Of a DNA stretch of 64,000 nucleotides, positions 37,205-45,971 are shown piece after piece. How positions within the stretch are numbered: the first letter of the stretch is position 1; the number at the start of each line of letters is the position of its first letter. The translations under genes and the position numbers were made by a program. The notes beneath the pieces were generated by a model. The model searched no databases. It worked only from the letters and a program-made list of their open reading frames with translations, and was not told where the DNA came from. Origin of the DNA: Pseudoteredinibacter isoporae (GTDB lineage Bacteria > Pseudomonadota > Gammaproteobacteria > Pseudomonadales > Cellvibrionaceae); contig NZ_JAAONY010000001.1 of assembly GCF_011602085.1 (NCBI RefSeq), positions 1,488,001 to 1,552,000 on the forward strand, in the 5' to 3' direction.

Positions 37205-38427
37205 GCAGTGCTGCGACAGAAGTCTCTCCACCAATCCCATTGATGAACCTACTGCCAGGAGTTGTGCTGGTCAGTGGAACCGCCATTGGTGCCGGCATGT
37301 TATCCATGCCGATTGTGTCCTCAGGAACCTGGTTTTATTGGTCTTTGTTGGCGATGTTGATTTGTTGCTTTGGCATGCTCCAGTGTTCTCTGCTGATTTT
37401 GAAAATGGGAGAGAACTATAGGCCCGGAGCCAGCTTTGATACCTATGTGAAGGATGGTCTGGGTCCGTGGTGGAATCGCCTCAGTAATTTTCTGATCGCG
37501 TTTATTTTCTATATTCTGCTTTATGCCTATATCAGTGGTGGCGCTTCTATTCTTGAGGCGAGCCTGAAGCAGCATTTTTCGCTGGGCATCTCGACCCTCT
37601 GGGCAAGTATTATTTTTGCCATCGCTCTATCGTCGATTGTTTGGGTGAGTGGCCTGTTTACCAGCCGGGCTCTGACCATATTGATGGTGTCTATGGGCAT
37701 GGCGTTTGCGCTGTCCATGTCGGGTCTGCTATCGGATATCAAAATGGAATACCTGCAGCCCTCCAGCGACAACGCGTACCTCTATTTTATTCCGGTCCTG
37801 CCGTATTTTTTAACCTCGTTTGGTTTCCACTGTTCGGTTCCCAGCCTGGTGAAGATTTATGAGGGCGAGCGCGAAACCGTAAGAAAAGCCCTGTATCTGG
37901 GGGCTGCGCTAATCTTTGCTTTGTATCTTCTTTGGCTGGTGGCGGTATTCGGAAACGTTGAGCAGCTTCGATTTCTGAACTTTCTGGACCAGGGTGGCAA
38001 CGTAGGTACGTTGCCGGAGTTAATTGTGGGGTCGGAGCAAGGTGTTAAGCAATTGGCTCTGAGTGTGTTTACCAGCTTTGCTCTGGTGACATCGTTTCTC
38101 GGCGTAGGCTTGGGTTTGTTCGACTTCTTTGCAGACCGGTTCCAGTTTCAGGATAACCCCAAGGGTCGAACAAAAACCGTATTGGTGACGTTCCTTCCTC
38201 CTGCCGTAGGCGCGACTCTTCTGCCAAATGGTTTTGTGTATGCCATTGGTTATGCAGGGATGGCGTTGGCTTTATCGGCATTGTGCATTCCGGCAATCTG
38301 GATTTTGAAAAATGTTCGCGAGAAAAAATATCGCGTAAGCGCCAGTTTGGTGTTGTTGATTGGTATTTCGATCTTTTTTATTGAATTGGGCAATATCCTG
38401 AAGGTGTTGCCAGCGGTTGGAAGTTGA
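37201..38427 (+). CDS. Aromatic amino acid permease (HAAAP family, TyrP/Mtr-like)
   Basis: 408 residues with about 11 membrane helices. GTAIGAGMLSMPI near the start and FLTSFGFHCSVPSLVKIYEGE in the middle are the hallmarks of the hydroxy/aromatic amino acid permeases TyrP, Mtr and TnaB. These are proton symporters for tyrosine or tryptophan in the inner membrane. Start codon overlaps the sulfatase stop (ATGA), so the two are translated together: desulfation in the periplasm would yield the permease's substrate. Which amino acid it carries is not set by the motifs. Confidence 0.9.
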   Translation: MSSAATEVSPPIPLMNLLPGVVLVSGTAIGAGMLSMPIVSSGTWFYWSLLAMLICCFGMLQCSLLILKMGENYRPGASFDTYVKDGLGPWWNRLSNFLIAFIFYILLYAYISGGASILEASLKQHFSLGISTLWASIIFAIALSSIVWVSGLFTSRALTILMVSMGMAFALSMSGLLSDIKMEYLQPSSDNAYLYFIPVLPYFLTSFGFHCSVPSLVKIYEGERETVRKALYLGAALIFALYLLWLVAVFGNVEQLRFLNFLDQGGNVGTLPELIVGSEQGVKQLALSVFTSFALVTSFLGVGLGLFDFFADRFQFQDNPKGRTKTVLVTFLPPAVGATLLPNGFVYAIGYAGMALALSALCIPAIWILKNVREKKYRVSASLVLLIGISIFFIELGNILKVLPAVGS

Positions 38428-38490
38428 TGCTCTTCCTTAAAGACCCAGCCTTAGGGCGCCTCTGACTAAGGAATTAGGGTCTGGTCCCTC

Positions 38491-38521
38491 CACCCTCTTT
38501 TTACAAAGAGGGTGTTTTTTT
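38491..38521 (+). terminator. Intrinsic terminator 22 bases before the aminotransferase start
   Basis: CACCCTCTT (38491-38499) pairs with AAGAGGGTG (38506-38514), followed by seven T. It would end the permease transcript. A second pairing upstream, AGACCC (38441-38446) with GGGTCT (38477-38482), lies in the same leader, so attenuation is possible. Confidence 0.85.
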
Positions 38522-38542
38522 AATTCGTTGCAAGGTAAAACT

Positions 38543-39883
38543 ATGAGCACCTATTCGGAAAATTTTTGGCACCCCATGCTGCACCCCAATGAGATCAAGC
38601 AGCGTGAGGCGATTCATATCGTCCGTGGCGATGGTGTCTATATTTATGATGATAAAGAAAAACAGCTTCTCGATGCTGTGGCGGGATTATGGTGTGTGAA
38701 CGTTGGTCATGGTCATCCTCAAATGAAGGCGGCGATTACCCAACAGTTGGATGAGCTTGAGTACTTTCAGTTGTTTGATGGTATCTCTCACCCTCGTGCG
38801 ACTGAGATGGCCGATAAGCTGATCGCCATGTCTGCCCAGGAAAACATGAAAAAGGCCTTCTTTACCTCGGGTGGAAGTGATTCGGTTGAAACCGCGCTAA
38901 AGCTGGCCCGCCAATATCACATTCTGAGGGGGGAAGCGGACCGCAAAAAGTTCATTTCTCTGAAGAATGCCTATCACGGTGTTCACTTTGGTGGTGCCTC
39001 AGTAAATGGTTTAAATGTTTTTCGCCGTAACTATGAGCCGATGCTCAGTGGCACCTTTCACGTAGATGCACCATGGACATATAGGAACCCCTGGAATTGT
39101 GAGGATCCGGATCAATTGGCCGAGTTTTGTATTCAGCAGCTGATTTCTGAAATTGAACATCAAATGCCTGACACAATCGCCGCGTTTATTGCCGAGCCGG
39201 TTATGGGAGCGGGTGGTGTGATTGTGCCGCCGGAAAAATACTGGCCGCGTCTACGTGAAGTTTGTGATCATTACGGCATTTTACTGATTGCCGATGAAGT
39301 GGTTACCGGTTTTGGTCGTTCCGGCTCCATGTTTGGTTCTCGGGGCTGGGGTGTGGCGCCGGATATTATGTGTCTGGCCAAGGGTATTTCTTCAGGTTAT
39401 GTTCCTCTTGGTGCGGTCTTGGTCAATCAAAAAGTAGAACAAGCATGGGAATCCAATAATGACTTTAATGGTGTGATCATGACCGGCTACACCTATTCCG
39501 GGCACCCGCTTGCCTGTGCGGCAGGCCTTGCGGCGTTGGATATCGTTGAAACTCAAAACCTGCCTGAAAATGCCAAACAACAAGGCGCTTATCTCCTGGA
39601 AAATTTAAAAGAGCAGCTGTCTGCTTTTTCAAGTGTTGGAGAAGTACGCGGCAAGGGCTTGATGATCGCTATTGATCTGGTTGTCGATAAACAGACGCGT
39701 GAACCGGTAGACCCCATGTCAGGCTTTGCCAACGAGCTGGCAGCAGTGGCAAGGCGTGAAGGTGTTCTGGTTCGCCCGGTAGGCACCAAGCTGATTCTGT
39801 CACCACCGCTGGTATTTGAACAGCAACATTGTGACGAGTTGATTAGGGCTTTGGTAGTGGCCTTCCGTGAGATAGACAAATAA
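38543..39883 (+). CDS. Class III omega-aminotransferase
   Basis: 446 residues from ATG 38543 (AAGG upstream). Fold-type I PLP enzyme: TSGGSDSVETALKLARQY binds the phosphate, LIADEVVTGFGRSG carries the PLP-nitrogen Asp, and the Schiff-base lysine is in MCLAKGISSGYVPLGAV. This group includes omega-amino acid:pyruvate and putrescine/aromatic-amine transaminases. With a decarboxylase in the same cluster it could take the resulting amine to the aldehyde. The terminator just before it means its transcription is either from read-through or controlled separately. Substrate not proven. Confidence 0.88.
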   Translation: MSTYSENFWHPMLHPNEIKQREAIHIVRGDGVYIYDDKEKQLLDAVAGLWCVNVGHGHPQMKAAITQQLDELEYFQLFDGISHPRATEMADKLIAMSAQENMKKAFFTSGGSDSVETALKLARQYHILRGEADRKKFISLKNAYHGVHFGGASVNGLNVFRRNYEPMLSGTFHVDAPWTYRNPWNCEDPDQLAEFCIQQLISEIEHQMPDTIAAFIAEPVMGAGGVIVPPEKYWPRLREVCDHYGILLIADEVVTGFGRSGSMFGSRGWGVAPDIMCLAKGISSGYVPLGAVLVNQKVEQAWESNNDFNGVIMTGYTYSGHPLACAAGLAALDIVETQNLPENAKQQGAYLLENLKEQLSAFSSVGEVRGKGLMIAIDLVVDKQTREPVDPMSGFANELAAVARREGVLVRPVGTKLILSPPLVFEQQHCDELIRALVVAFREIDK

Positions 39884-40105
39884 GTTTTCTGCTGCTCGGG
39901 TGCTGGTTTCGTGATCAGCGCTCGGGCCTTTCTTTTCTTTCGATTTGACGTCTTGTCTTCTCCTTGCCTTTCTCGCCTTTGTTCTCCCAAAGACCACTGT
40001 GTATTTATAGAGCACCATTCACCAGAGGAATTTGTTAAGTTATTGTACTGAGTGTAACTTGATGCGAATTTTGAAGGCTCGCCTTGGTTGAGATGGACAG
40101 TCCCT

Positions 40106-43100
40106 ATGCCAATTAAGAAAATATTGATCGCAAATCGTTCTGAAATCGCTGTGCGGATTGCTCGCAGTTGCCATTTGTCTGGCCTTAAGAGTGTTGCGGT
40201 ATACGCCTGTGATGATCGTCATTGCCTGCATGTCAAGGCCTGTGACGAAGCCATTCCCCTGAAGGGCAGCGGGCCAGCGGCCTACCTTGATATTGCAGGT
40301 CTTATTACCGCGGCTAAAGGCTGTGCTGCGGATGCGATTCATCCCGGTTATGGTTTTCTGTCCGAGAGCGCGGAATTTGCAAAAGCCTGTAAAGAAGCCG
40401 GTCTATGCTTTATTGGTCCAGATGTAGGATTGCTTGAAAAGCTGGGTGACAAAGCCAGTGCCCGAGCGGAAGCTGAGCAAGCCAATATGCCCATGTTGCA
40501 AGGAATCAATCGATCTTGCAGTTTGCAGGAAGTGGAGGCCTTTTTTGAGCGTTACAGCGACAGTGGTGTGATGATCAAAGCGTTGGCCGGTGGTGGCGGT
40601 CGTGGTATCCGCCCGGTCATTCACAAAGAAAAACTGAGTGATGCTTATGAGGCCTGCCAAAAAGAGGCATTGATCAGTTTCGGAAGCGGTGAACTTTATG
40701 TTGAACAGCTGCTGCCTTCAGCCAGGCATATTGAAGTTCAAATACTAGGTGATGGCCACAAAGCAACGCATCTGGCTGAACGTGAATGCAGTTTGCAGCG
40801 GCGTAATCAGAAAATCATTGAAATCGCACCGAGCCCCAGCCTCACAATGGCACAGCGTGAACGCATCCATGCCGCCGCTGTCCATTTTGCCGAGCGATTA
40901 AAGTATCGTGGCCTGGGGACGTTTGAGTTTCTGGTGGATAGCAATAATCACGACAGCTTTTATTTTCTCGAAGTGAACCCGCGCATTCAGGTTGAGCACA
41001 CTATTACCGAACAGCTTTTTGATGTGGATCTGGTTGCGATTCAAGTTGCTTTGGCTGAAGGAAAGTCGTTGGCTGAGTTGGGGTTTCCGCTTAAAAAACC
41101 GGGCGGTCATTTTGCGATACAAGCACGTGTGAATCTGGAAACCTGGGATGAGCAGGGCAACAGTAAAGCAACAGCGGGGCAACTTAAACATTATATGCCG
41201 CCACGTGGCCCTGGCATTCGAGTGGACGACTGCGCCTTTACCGGTTTTCGATACAGTCCAGCCTACGATCCGATGATCGCCAAAGTCATTGCGAGTGGTC
41301 CGGACTACCCAACGACCTTACGTATTTTGGGCAGGGCGATTGACGAGTTTGATATTCAAGGCGTTGATCACAATCTCTCTTTATTGGCGAATTTATGCCG
41401 ACATCCAGCGGTAATAGAAAACGATGTCGATACGCGTTTTTTGGAAGCTGAGCTTGAGAGTCTGGTTGCTAAAAACAATGACAGTCGTTTTGCTACAAAC
41501 ACTGATGAGCAGAATGCGGTTGTAGAGGATAAACAAACAATTGAAGTGCTTGAAGGTTGTGAGCTTCACAACGCTTCTACAGCATCGGTTGTTGCCCGTT
41601 TGACTGTCAGCAAGGGGGATAGCGTACAGGCAGGTCAGACCGTTGCCGTGCTGGAAGCCATGAAGATGGAATTTCCAATCAAGGCAAGCTGTGCAGGGTT
41701 TGTTGACGATATTTTTGTGTCCGAAGGTGATGCTGTCAGTGAAGAGCAGGCTTTGCTTACGGTTCGTAAAGATGAACAACTGGAACAGCAGGGCAGTGTT
41801 GAAGAGCAAATAGATCTGGATGCGATTAGAGAAGATCTGCAGGAAGTCCTTGAGCGCCATCGAAAAACATTGGATGACTATCGAAACGCCGCTGTAACCA
41901 AACGTCATGCGAAGGGTATGCGTACCGCCAGGGAAAATATAAATGATCTCATTGATCCAGGCAGCTTTAATGAATACGGGGCTATGGCATTGGCTGCCCA
42001 GCGTAAAATTAAAAGTGTGGAAGACCTCATTGAGCAAAGTCCGGCTGATGGCCTGATTGGTGGCACGGCTTCTATTAATGGTGAAGTCTATTCGGAAGAT
42101 CAATCTCGCTGCATGGTGTTGTCTTATGACTATAGCGTGTTTGCAGGCACCCAGGGCTTAATGAATCATAAGAAGACGGATCGCCTGCTGGGCTTGGCAA
42201 AACAGTGGCAGCTGCCCGTCGTGTTTTTTGCGGAAGGTGGTGGCGGCAGACCATCGGATACGGATTTTGCCGGCGTTGCCGGTTTGGATTGCCATACGTT
42301 TTCTGCGATGGCCGAGCTTTCCGGTTTGGTTCCTACGGTTGGTATTGTGGCGGGCCGCTGTTTTGCGGGAAATGTTGCGTTATTAGGCGTATGTGATGTC
42401 ACCATTGCGACTAAAAATGCCACTTTAGGTATGGGCGGTCCGGCGATGATTGAAGGCGGTGGCCTCGGGCGTTATAGCCCTGAAGAGGTTGGTCCGGTAG
42501 ATGTCCAGGGACCAAACGGGGTGCTCGATATTGTCGTAGAGGATGAGGTGGCCGCGGTTGCGGCGGCAAAGCAGTACCTATCCTATTTTCAAGGGCCACA
42601 AAACGATTGGGAAGCCCATGATAAACGCCTGCTGCGTCACGCCATTCCGGTAAACCGTATGCAGGTTTACGACGTGCATCAGTTGATTGAACAGCTGGCG
42701 GATGTCGACAGTGTGTTGGAACTCAGGGCGGAATTTGCGAAAGGTATTGTCACGGCTTTGGTTCGTATCGAAGGTCGTCCAATGGGTTTAATGGCCAATA
42801 ATCCGAAATATTTGGGTGGTGCGATCGACGCGGAAGGCGGCGATAAAATGGCGCGCTTTATGCAACTTTGCGACGCCCATGACCTGCCTATTTTGTCGCT
42901 GTGTGATACCCCGGGGTTCATGGTGGGGCCTGAATCCGAAGCTCAGGCTACCGTGCGACATGTCTCTCGTATCTTTGTAACGGCCTCCAGTATCAGTGTG
43001 CCTTATTTAACCTTAGTGACACGCAAGGGTTATGGCCTGGGTGCCCAGGCTATGGCTGCTGGCAGCTTCCATAACCCCATGTTGACTGCCGCCTGGCCTT

Positions 43101-43381
43101 CGGGTGAATTTGGCGCGATGGGAATCGAGGGGGCTGTGCGTCTTGGGGCGGCGAAAAAGCTGGCGGCCATTGAAGATGAAAATGAACGCCAGCTTGTGTT
43201 CCAGAAAATGGTCGATAAGATCTATGAACACGGCAAGGCCTTGAATATGGCCAGCTACCTTGAAATTGATGCGGTTATTGACCCTATGGAATCCCGTCAA
43301 TGGATTCTCCGGGCGCTGAAGGCAACCCCGTCAGCTCCGGTACGGAAAGGCAAAAAGCGACCTTGTATTGATACCTGGTAA
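40106..43381 (+). CDS. Single-chain acyl-CoA carboxylase (BC-BCCP-CT fusion)
   Basis: 1091 residues from ATG 40106. All carboxylase parts are on one chain: biotin carboxylase (about 1-450; IKKILIANRSEIAVRI, ATP-grasp GGGGRGIR near 160), a biotinyl domain with EAMKMEF (Lys520), and fused carboxyltransferase beta/alpha halves (about 590-1080; FFAEGGGGRPSDTD, DTPGFMVGPESE, YGLGAQAMAAGS). This matches the single-chain long-chain acyl-CoA carboxylase type, unlike the two-subunit LiuB/D enzyme 15 kb away. It makes a 2-carboxyacyl-CoA; the acyl-CoA used is unknown. It follows the aminotransferase by 222 bases on the same strand, without a clear shared pathway. Confidence 0.9.
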   Translation: MPIKKILIANRSEIAVRIARSCHLSGLKSVAVYACDDRHCLHVKACDEAIPLKGSGPAAYLDIAGLITAAKGCAADAIHPGYGFLSESAEFAKACKEAGLCFIGPDVGLLEKLGDKASARAEAEQANMPMLQGINRSCSLQEVEAFFERYSDSGVMIKALAGGGGRGIRPVIHKEKLSDAYEACQKEALISFGSGELYVEQLLPSARHIEVQILGDGHKATHLAERECSLQRRNQKIIEIAPSPSLTMAQRERIHAAAVHFAERLKYRGLGTFEFLVDSNNHDSFYFLEVNPRIQVEHTITEQLFDVDLVAIQVALAEGKSLAELGFPLKKPGGHFAIQARVNLETWDEQGNSKATAGQLKHYMPPRGPGIRVDDCAFTGFRYSPAYDPMIAKVIASGPDYPTTLRILGRAIDEFDIQGVDHNLSLLANLCRHPAVIENDVDTRFLEAELESLVAKNNDSRFATNTDEQNAVVEDKQTIEVLEGCELHNASTASVVARLTVSKGDSVQAGQTVAVLEAMKMEFPIKASCAGFVDDIFVSEGDAVSEEQALLTVRKDEQLEQQGSVEEQIDLDAIREDLQEVLERHRKTLDDYRNAAVTKRHAKGMRTARENINDLIDPGSFNEYGAMALAAQRKIKSVEDLIEQSPADGLIGGTASINGEVYSEDQSRCMVLSYDYSVFAGTQGLMNHKKTDRLLGLAKQWQLPVVFFAEGGGGRPSDTDFAGVAGLDCHTFSAMAELSGLVPTVGIVAGRCFAGNVALLGVCDVTIATKNATLGMGGPAMIEGGGLGRYSPEEVGPVDVQGPNGVLDIVVEDEVAAVAAAKQYLSYFQGPQNDWEAHDKRLLRHAIPVNRMQVYDVHQLIEQLADVDSVLELRAEFAKGIVTALVRIEGRPMGLMANNPKYLGGAIDAEGGDKMARFMQLCDAHDLPILSLCDTPGFMVGPESEAQATVRHVSRIFVTASSISVPYLTLVTRKGYGLGAQAMAAGSFHNPMLTAAWPSGEFGAMGIEGAVRLGAAKKLAAIEDENERQLVFQKMVDKIYEHGKALNMASYLEIDAVIDPMESRQWILRALKATPSAPVRKGKKRPCIDTW

Positions 43382-43508
43382 GCACCGGGGCATGTGCTTA
43401 TAAGAAAACAATATGGCCGGGGCACTTTTTCACCTTGGCGAGCCTCTTAGAGATGTATAGACTGCGCCCCTTGCAAAATCGCTGATCGTTTCAGCCTAGG
43501 AGAAGTAT

Positions 43509-43958
43509 ATGAACAGTATTTATCAGGATATCGATAGCGCCCTGAGCGGTTTGCTGGAAGGTGAAAGCGATTGGGTCTGCAATATGGCCAATACTGCCGC
43601 TGTTCTGTGGATGTACCTGCCAGAAATTAACTGGGCAGGGTTTTATCTGCGACAGGGTGATGAATTGGTGCTGGGACCATTCCAGGGTAAGCCTGCCTGC
43701 ACCCGTATTCCCATTGGTCGTGGTGTTTGTGGAACCGCCGCTGCGGAATTGGAGCCTCAGCTGGTCGCAGATGTGCATGCCTTCGAAGGGCATATTGCCT
43801 GTGATGCAGCTTCCGAATCGGAAGTGGTCATTCCCATGATCAAAGACGGTGATCTTATTGGTGTGCTGGATATTGATGCGCCGGTGAAAGGTCGTTTTTC
43901 ACAGGAAGACGTTGTGGGTTTGCAGGCCGTGGTTGAGCGTTTACTGGCGACTTGCTAA
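43509..43958 (+). CDS. msrC: Free methionine-(R)-sulfoxide reductase
   Basis: 149 residues, AGGAGA upstream. Single GAF domain with three conserved cysteines, Cys64 (GKPAC), Cys74 (GRGVCGTA) and Cys98 (HIACDAAS). Their spacing (10 and 24) is the same as that of Cys84/94/118 in E. coli fRMsr. It reduces free methionine-R-sulfoxide using thioredoxin. Free-standing gene closed by a strong terminator. Confidence 0.95.
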   Translation: MNSIYQDIDSALSGLLEGESDWVCNMANTAAVLWMYLPEINWAGFYLRQGDELVLGPFQGKPACTRIPIGRGVCGTAAAELEPQLVADVHAFEGHIACDAASESEVVIPMIKDGDLIGVLDIDAPVKGRFSQEDVVGLQAVVERLLATC

Positions 43959-43992
43959 TACCGTTTGCGTTTCTTTACCTTGAGCGCCCCAT

Positions 43993-44024
43993 AAAAAAGC
44001 CAAGCGTGTTTGCTTGGCTTTTTT
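43993..44024. terminator. Bidirectional terminator after msrC
   Basis: AAAAAAGCCAAGC and GCTTGGCTTTTTT flank a 6-base loop between converging genes. Confidence 0.93.
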
Positions 44025-44113
44025 AATGCTTGAAGGAAATGTTAAATGCTTTTGTTGTTCACTGTTTCCCTCTAGAGCTGAGTTGACTTACTGACCCTTG
44101 GTACTTGGTAGAG

Positions 44114-45826
44114 TTAGTCACCCAGGTAACGTTTGCGCTTGGCTGCTTTTAGTTTGCTTAAGTCCGCAATAAACAAACCATCCAGGCAATCACCAAAATC
44201 CGGGTCAACGCTGAAGGTCAGCAACTGAAAGCCATCGCCTTCAAACAATGCCGTGTATTGCTTAAACAGTACAGGCATCTTATAACCCGCTTCAATGAAA
44301 CGCTCCTGTAGCAGTTTCATGGCTTCGTGTTTGTTCAAACCTTCATACTCTGCCGCCAATGTCTGTTGGCTTTCCAGGCTGAGCTTGTAAGGTTGGTTTG
44401 CCGTTGCCCAGTTGTCTTTTGCGGCATAAAAATGCTGATAATAGTGCACCAGTTGGTCCATTAGCGTGCGAGGGTAGCGTGCACTCATGCTGACCGGACC
44501 GATCAGGTATCGAATGTTTGGGTGGTGACGCAGATAGGCACCAATACCTTGCCACAGATAATCCAGGCTGGCCTTACCCCAGTAATCCGGATTAACAAAA
44601 CTGCGGCCTAATTCCAGACCTTGTTCCAGATAGGGTTTGAAATCATCCCGGAAGTCATAGAGTGAGCTGGTATACAAACCCTCAACACCTTGTTCCGCCA
44701 TAATCTTGCCGGCTTCGCCGATGCGGTAGGCGCCTGCAATTTCCAGTCGTTTGTTATCCCAAAGCACCAAGTGGCGATAGCTTTTGTCGTACTTGTCCAG
44801 ATCGCGTTTCCCGCCAGTGCCTTCTCCAACCTTACGGAAGGCTACTTCGCGCAGGCGACCAATTTCCTTGATCAGTGCGGTGCCGTTTGCGTAGTCGGCC
44901 AGCAAAATACGGTTTTGATCACGGGTTTCTCCAAGCAGGCGGGCCTGATTGAGTTCCTGAACCAGTTCCTGACGGTCTTCAGGGTGGGCGATGGTTTTTT
45001 CCGTAACAAAAATCGGTTGGCGACGTTTGCCAACTTTGTACAGATGCTTGCGCAAACGCTTGATGATGCCGCGGTCGCCGAGTTTTTCATTGTTGAGCGC
45101 GCTGGCCGGAATTGCCTCGCCAACACGGAACTGAATTTGTGCAGATTGCTTGTTAAACATCTCACGAGCCAGCAACGCAGTGCCCAGAGGCTTGAACAAC
45201 ATTGAGGCGCTGTAGAACAGTAGCGAGTTCTTGGCACCGATAAAAACCGGGAGCAAAGGTGCCTTGGCCTTACGGGCAAAGTGCAGAAAGCCGGAGCGCC
45301 AGCGGGTGTCTTTTACCCCAGTTGGGCGAGCGCGGGAAACCTCCCCGGATGGAAAGATAATCACGGCCTCTTCACGCTCAAGAGCTTCCATAATCGCGCG
45401 GTAACTTTTTCGCGTGCCAGTGCCGGTCATATTGTCCAGTGCAATGAACAGCGGGTGCAGAGGATCAAAGTTCATCAACATATCGTTGGCAACGATTTTA
45501 ACATCGCGACGCACTTCACCGATCAGTCGCAATATCGCCAGACCATCAAGAGAGCCAATAGGGTGATTGGCGATAATAACCACACGCCCTTGCGAGGGAA
45601 TATTGTTGCGGTCGCGAGAGCTGACGGAATAACTGAAGTTAAAGTAGTCGAAGACTTTATCGATAAACTCGAAGCCTTGCAGATCGCCATACTCTTCCAG
45701 AAAATCATTGATCTCATCGGAATGAGTCAGCTTTTTGATGAAGGACAGCGTGGGCTTACGGATTAAGTCCGGCTGCTGGGAAAAGTTGGGGAATTTATTA
45801 TTAACCGCTTGTTCGATATCAATCAT
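44114..45826 (-). CDS. OlsF-like bifunctional acyltransferase (PlsC + OlsB-like domains)
   Basis: 570 residues from ATG 45826; two upstream starts (45847, 45883) lack ribosome sites. The N-terminal half is a PlsC-type O-acyltransferase with NHPIGSLD (an HX5D variant) and FPSGEVSR. The C-terminal half (about 300-460) resembles the OlsB/autoinducer-type GNAT N-acyltransferase: REVAFRKVGEG and RHLVLWDNKRLEIAGAYRIG. This order matches OlsF, which makes ornithine lipids by N- then O-acylation of ornithine. Ornithine lipids replace phospholipids under phosphate limitation in some bacteria. I did not find a phosphate box by eye. A closely related haemolysin-like acyltransferase of unknown substrate is the alternative. 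Confidence 0.8.
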   Translation of the reverse strand: MIDIEQAVNNKFPNFSQQPDLIRKPTLSFIKKLTHSDEINDFLEEYGDLQGFEFIDKVFDYFNFSYSVSSRDRNNIPSQGRVVIIANHPIGSLDGLAILRLIGEVRRDVKIVANDMLMNFDPLHPLFIALDNMTGTGTRKSYRAIMEALEREEAVIIFPSGEVSRARPTGVKDTRWRSGFLHFARKAKAPLLPVFIGAKNSLLFYSASMLFKPLGTALLAREMFNKQSAQIQFRVGEAIPASALNNEKLGDRGIIKRLRKHLYKVGKRRQPIFVTEKTIAHPEDRQELVQELNQARLLGETRDQNRILLADYANGTALIKEIGRLREVAFRKVGEGTGGKRDLDKYDKSYRHLVLWDNKRLEIAGAYRIGEAGKIMAEQGVEGLYTSSLYDFRDDFKPYLEQGLELGRSFVNPDYWGKASLDYLWQGIGAYLRHHPNIRYLIGPVSMSARYPRTLMDQLVHYYQHFYAAKDNWATANQPYKLSLESQQTLAAEYEGLNKHEAMKLLQERFIEAGYKMPVLFKQYTALFEGDGFQLLTFSVDPDFGDCLDGLFIADLSKLKAAKRKRYLGD

Positions 45827-45971
45827 AGTCAATCTACCTGTGCTCATTCGGGGTAGATTGCGCTCATAAAATGACCTGTTCATGACAGGACTGTGACATT
45901 TCTATGACTGAGCCTGACCCGTCCTTGATGATAGGTGGGGGCCTTACAGGGAGGCCCGCTAAGACAGGTGT

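Noticed and set aside
43385-43424. Repeated CCGGGGCA before msrC as a terminator
   Set aside because: The two copies are direct, not inverted, so they cannot pair as a stem.
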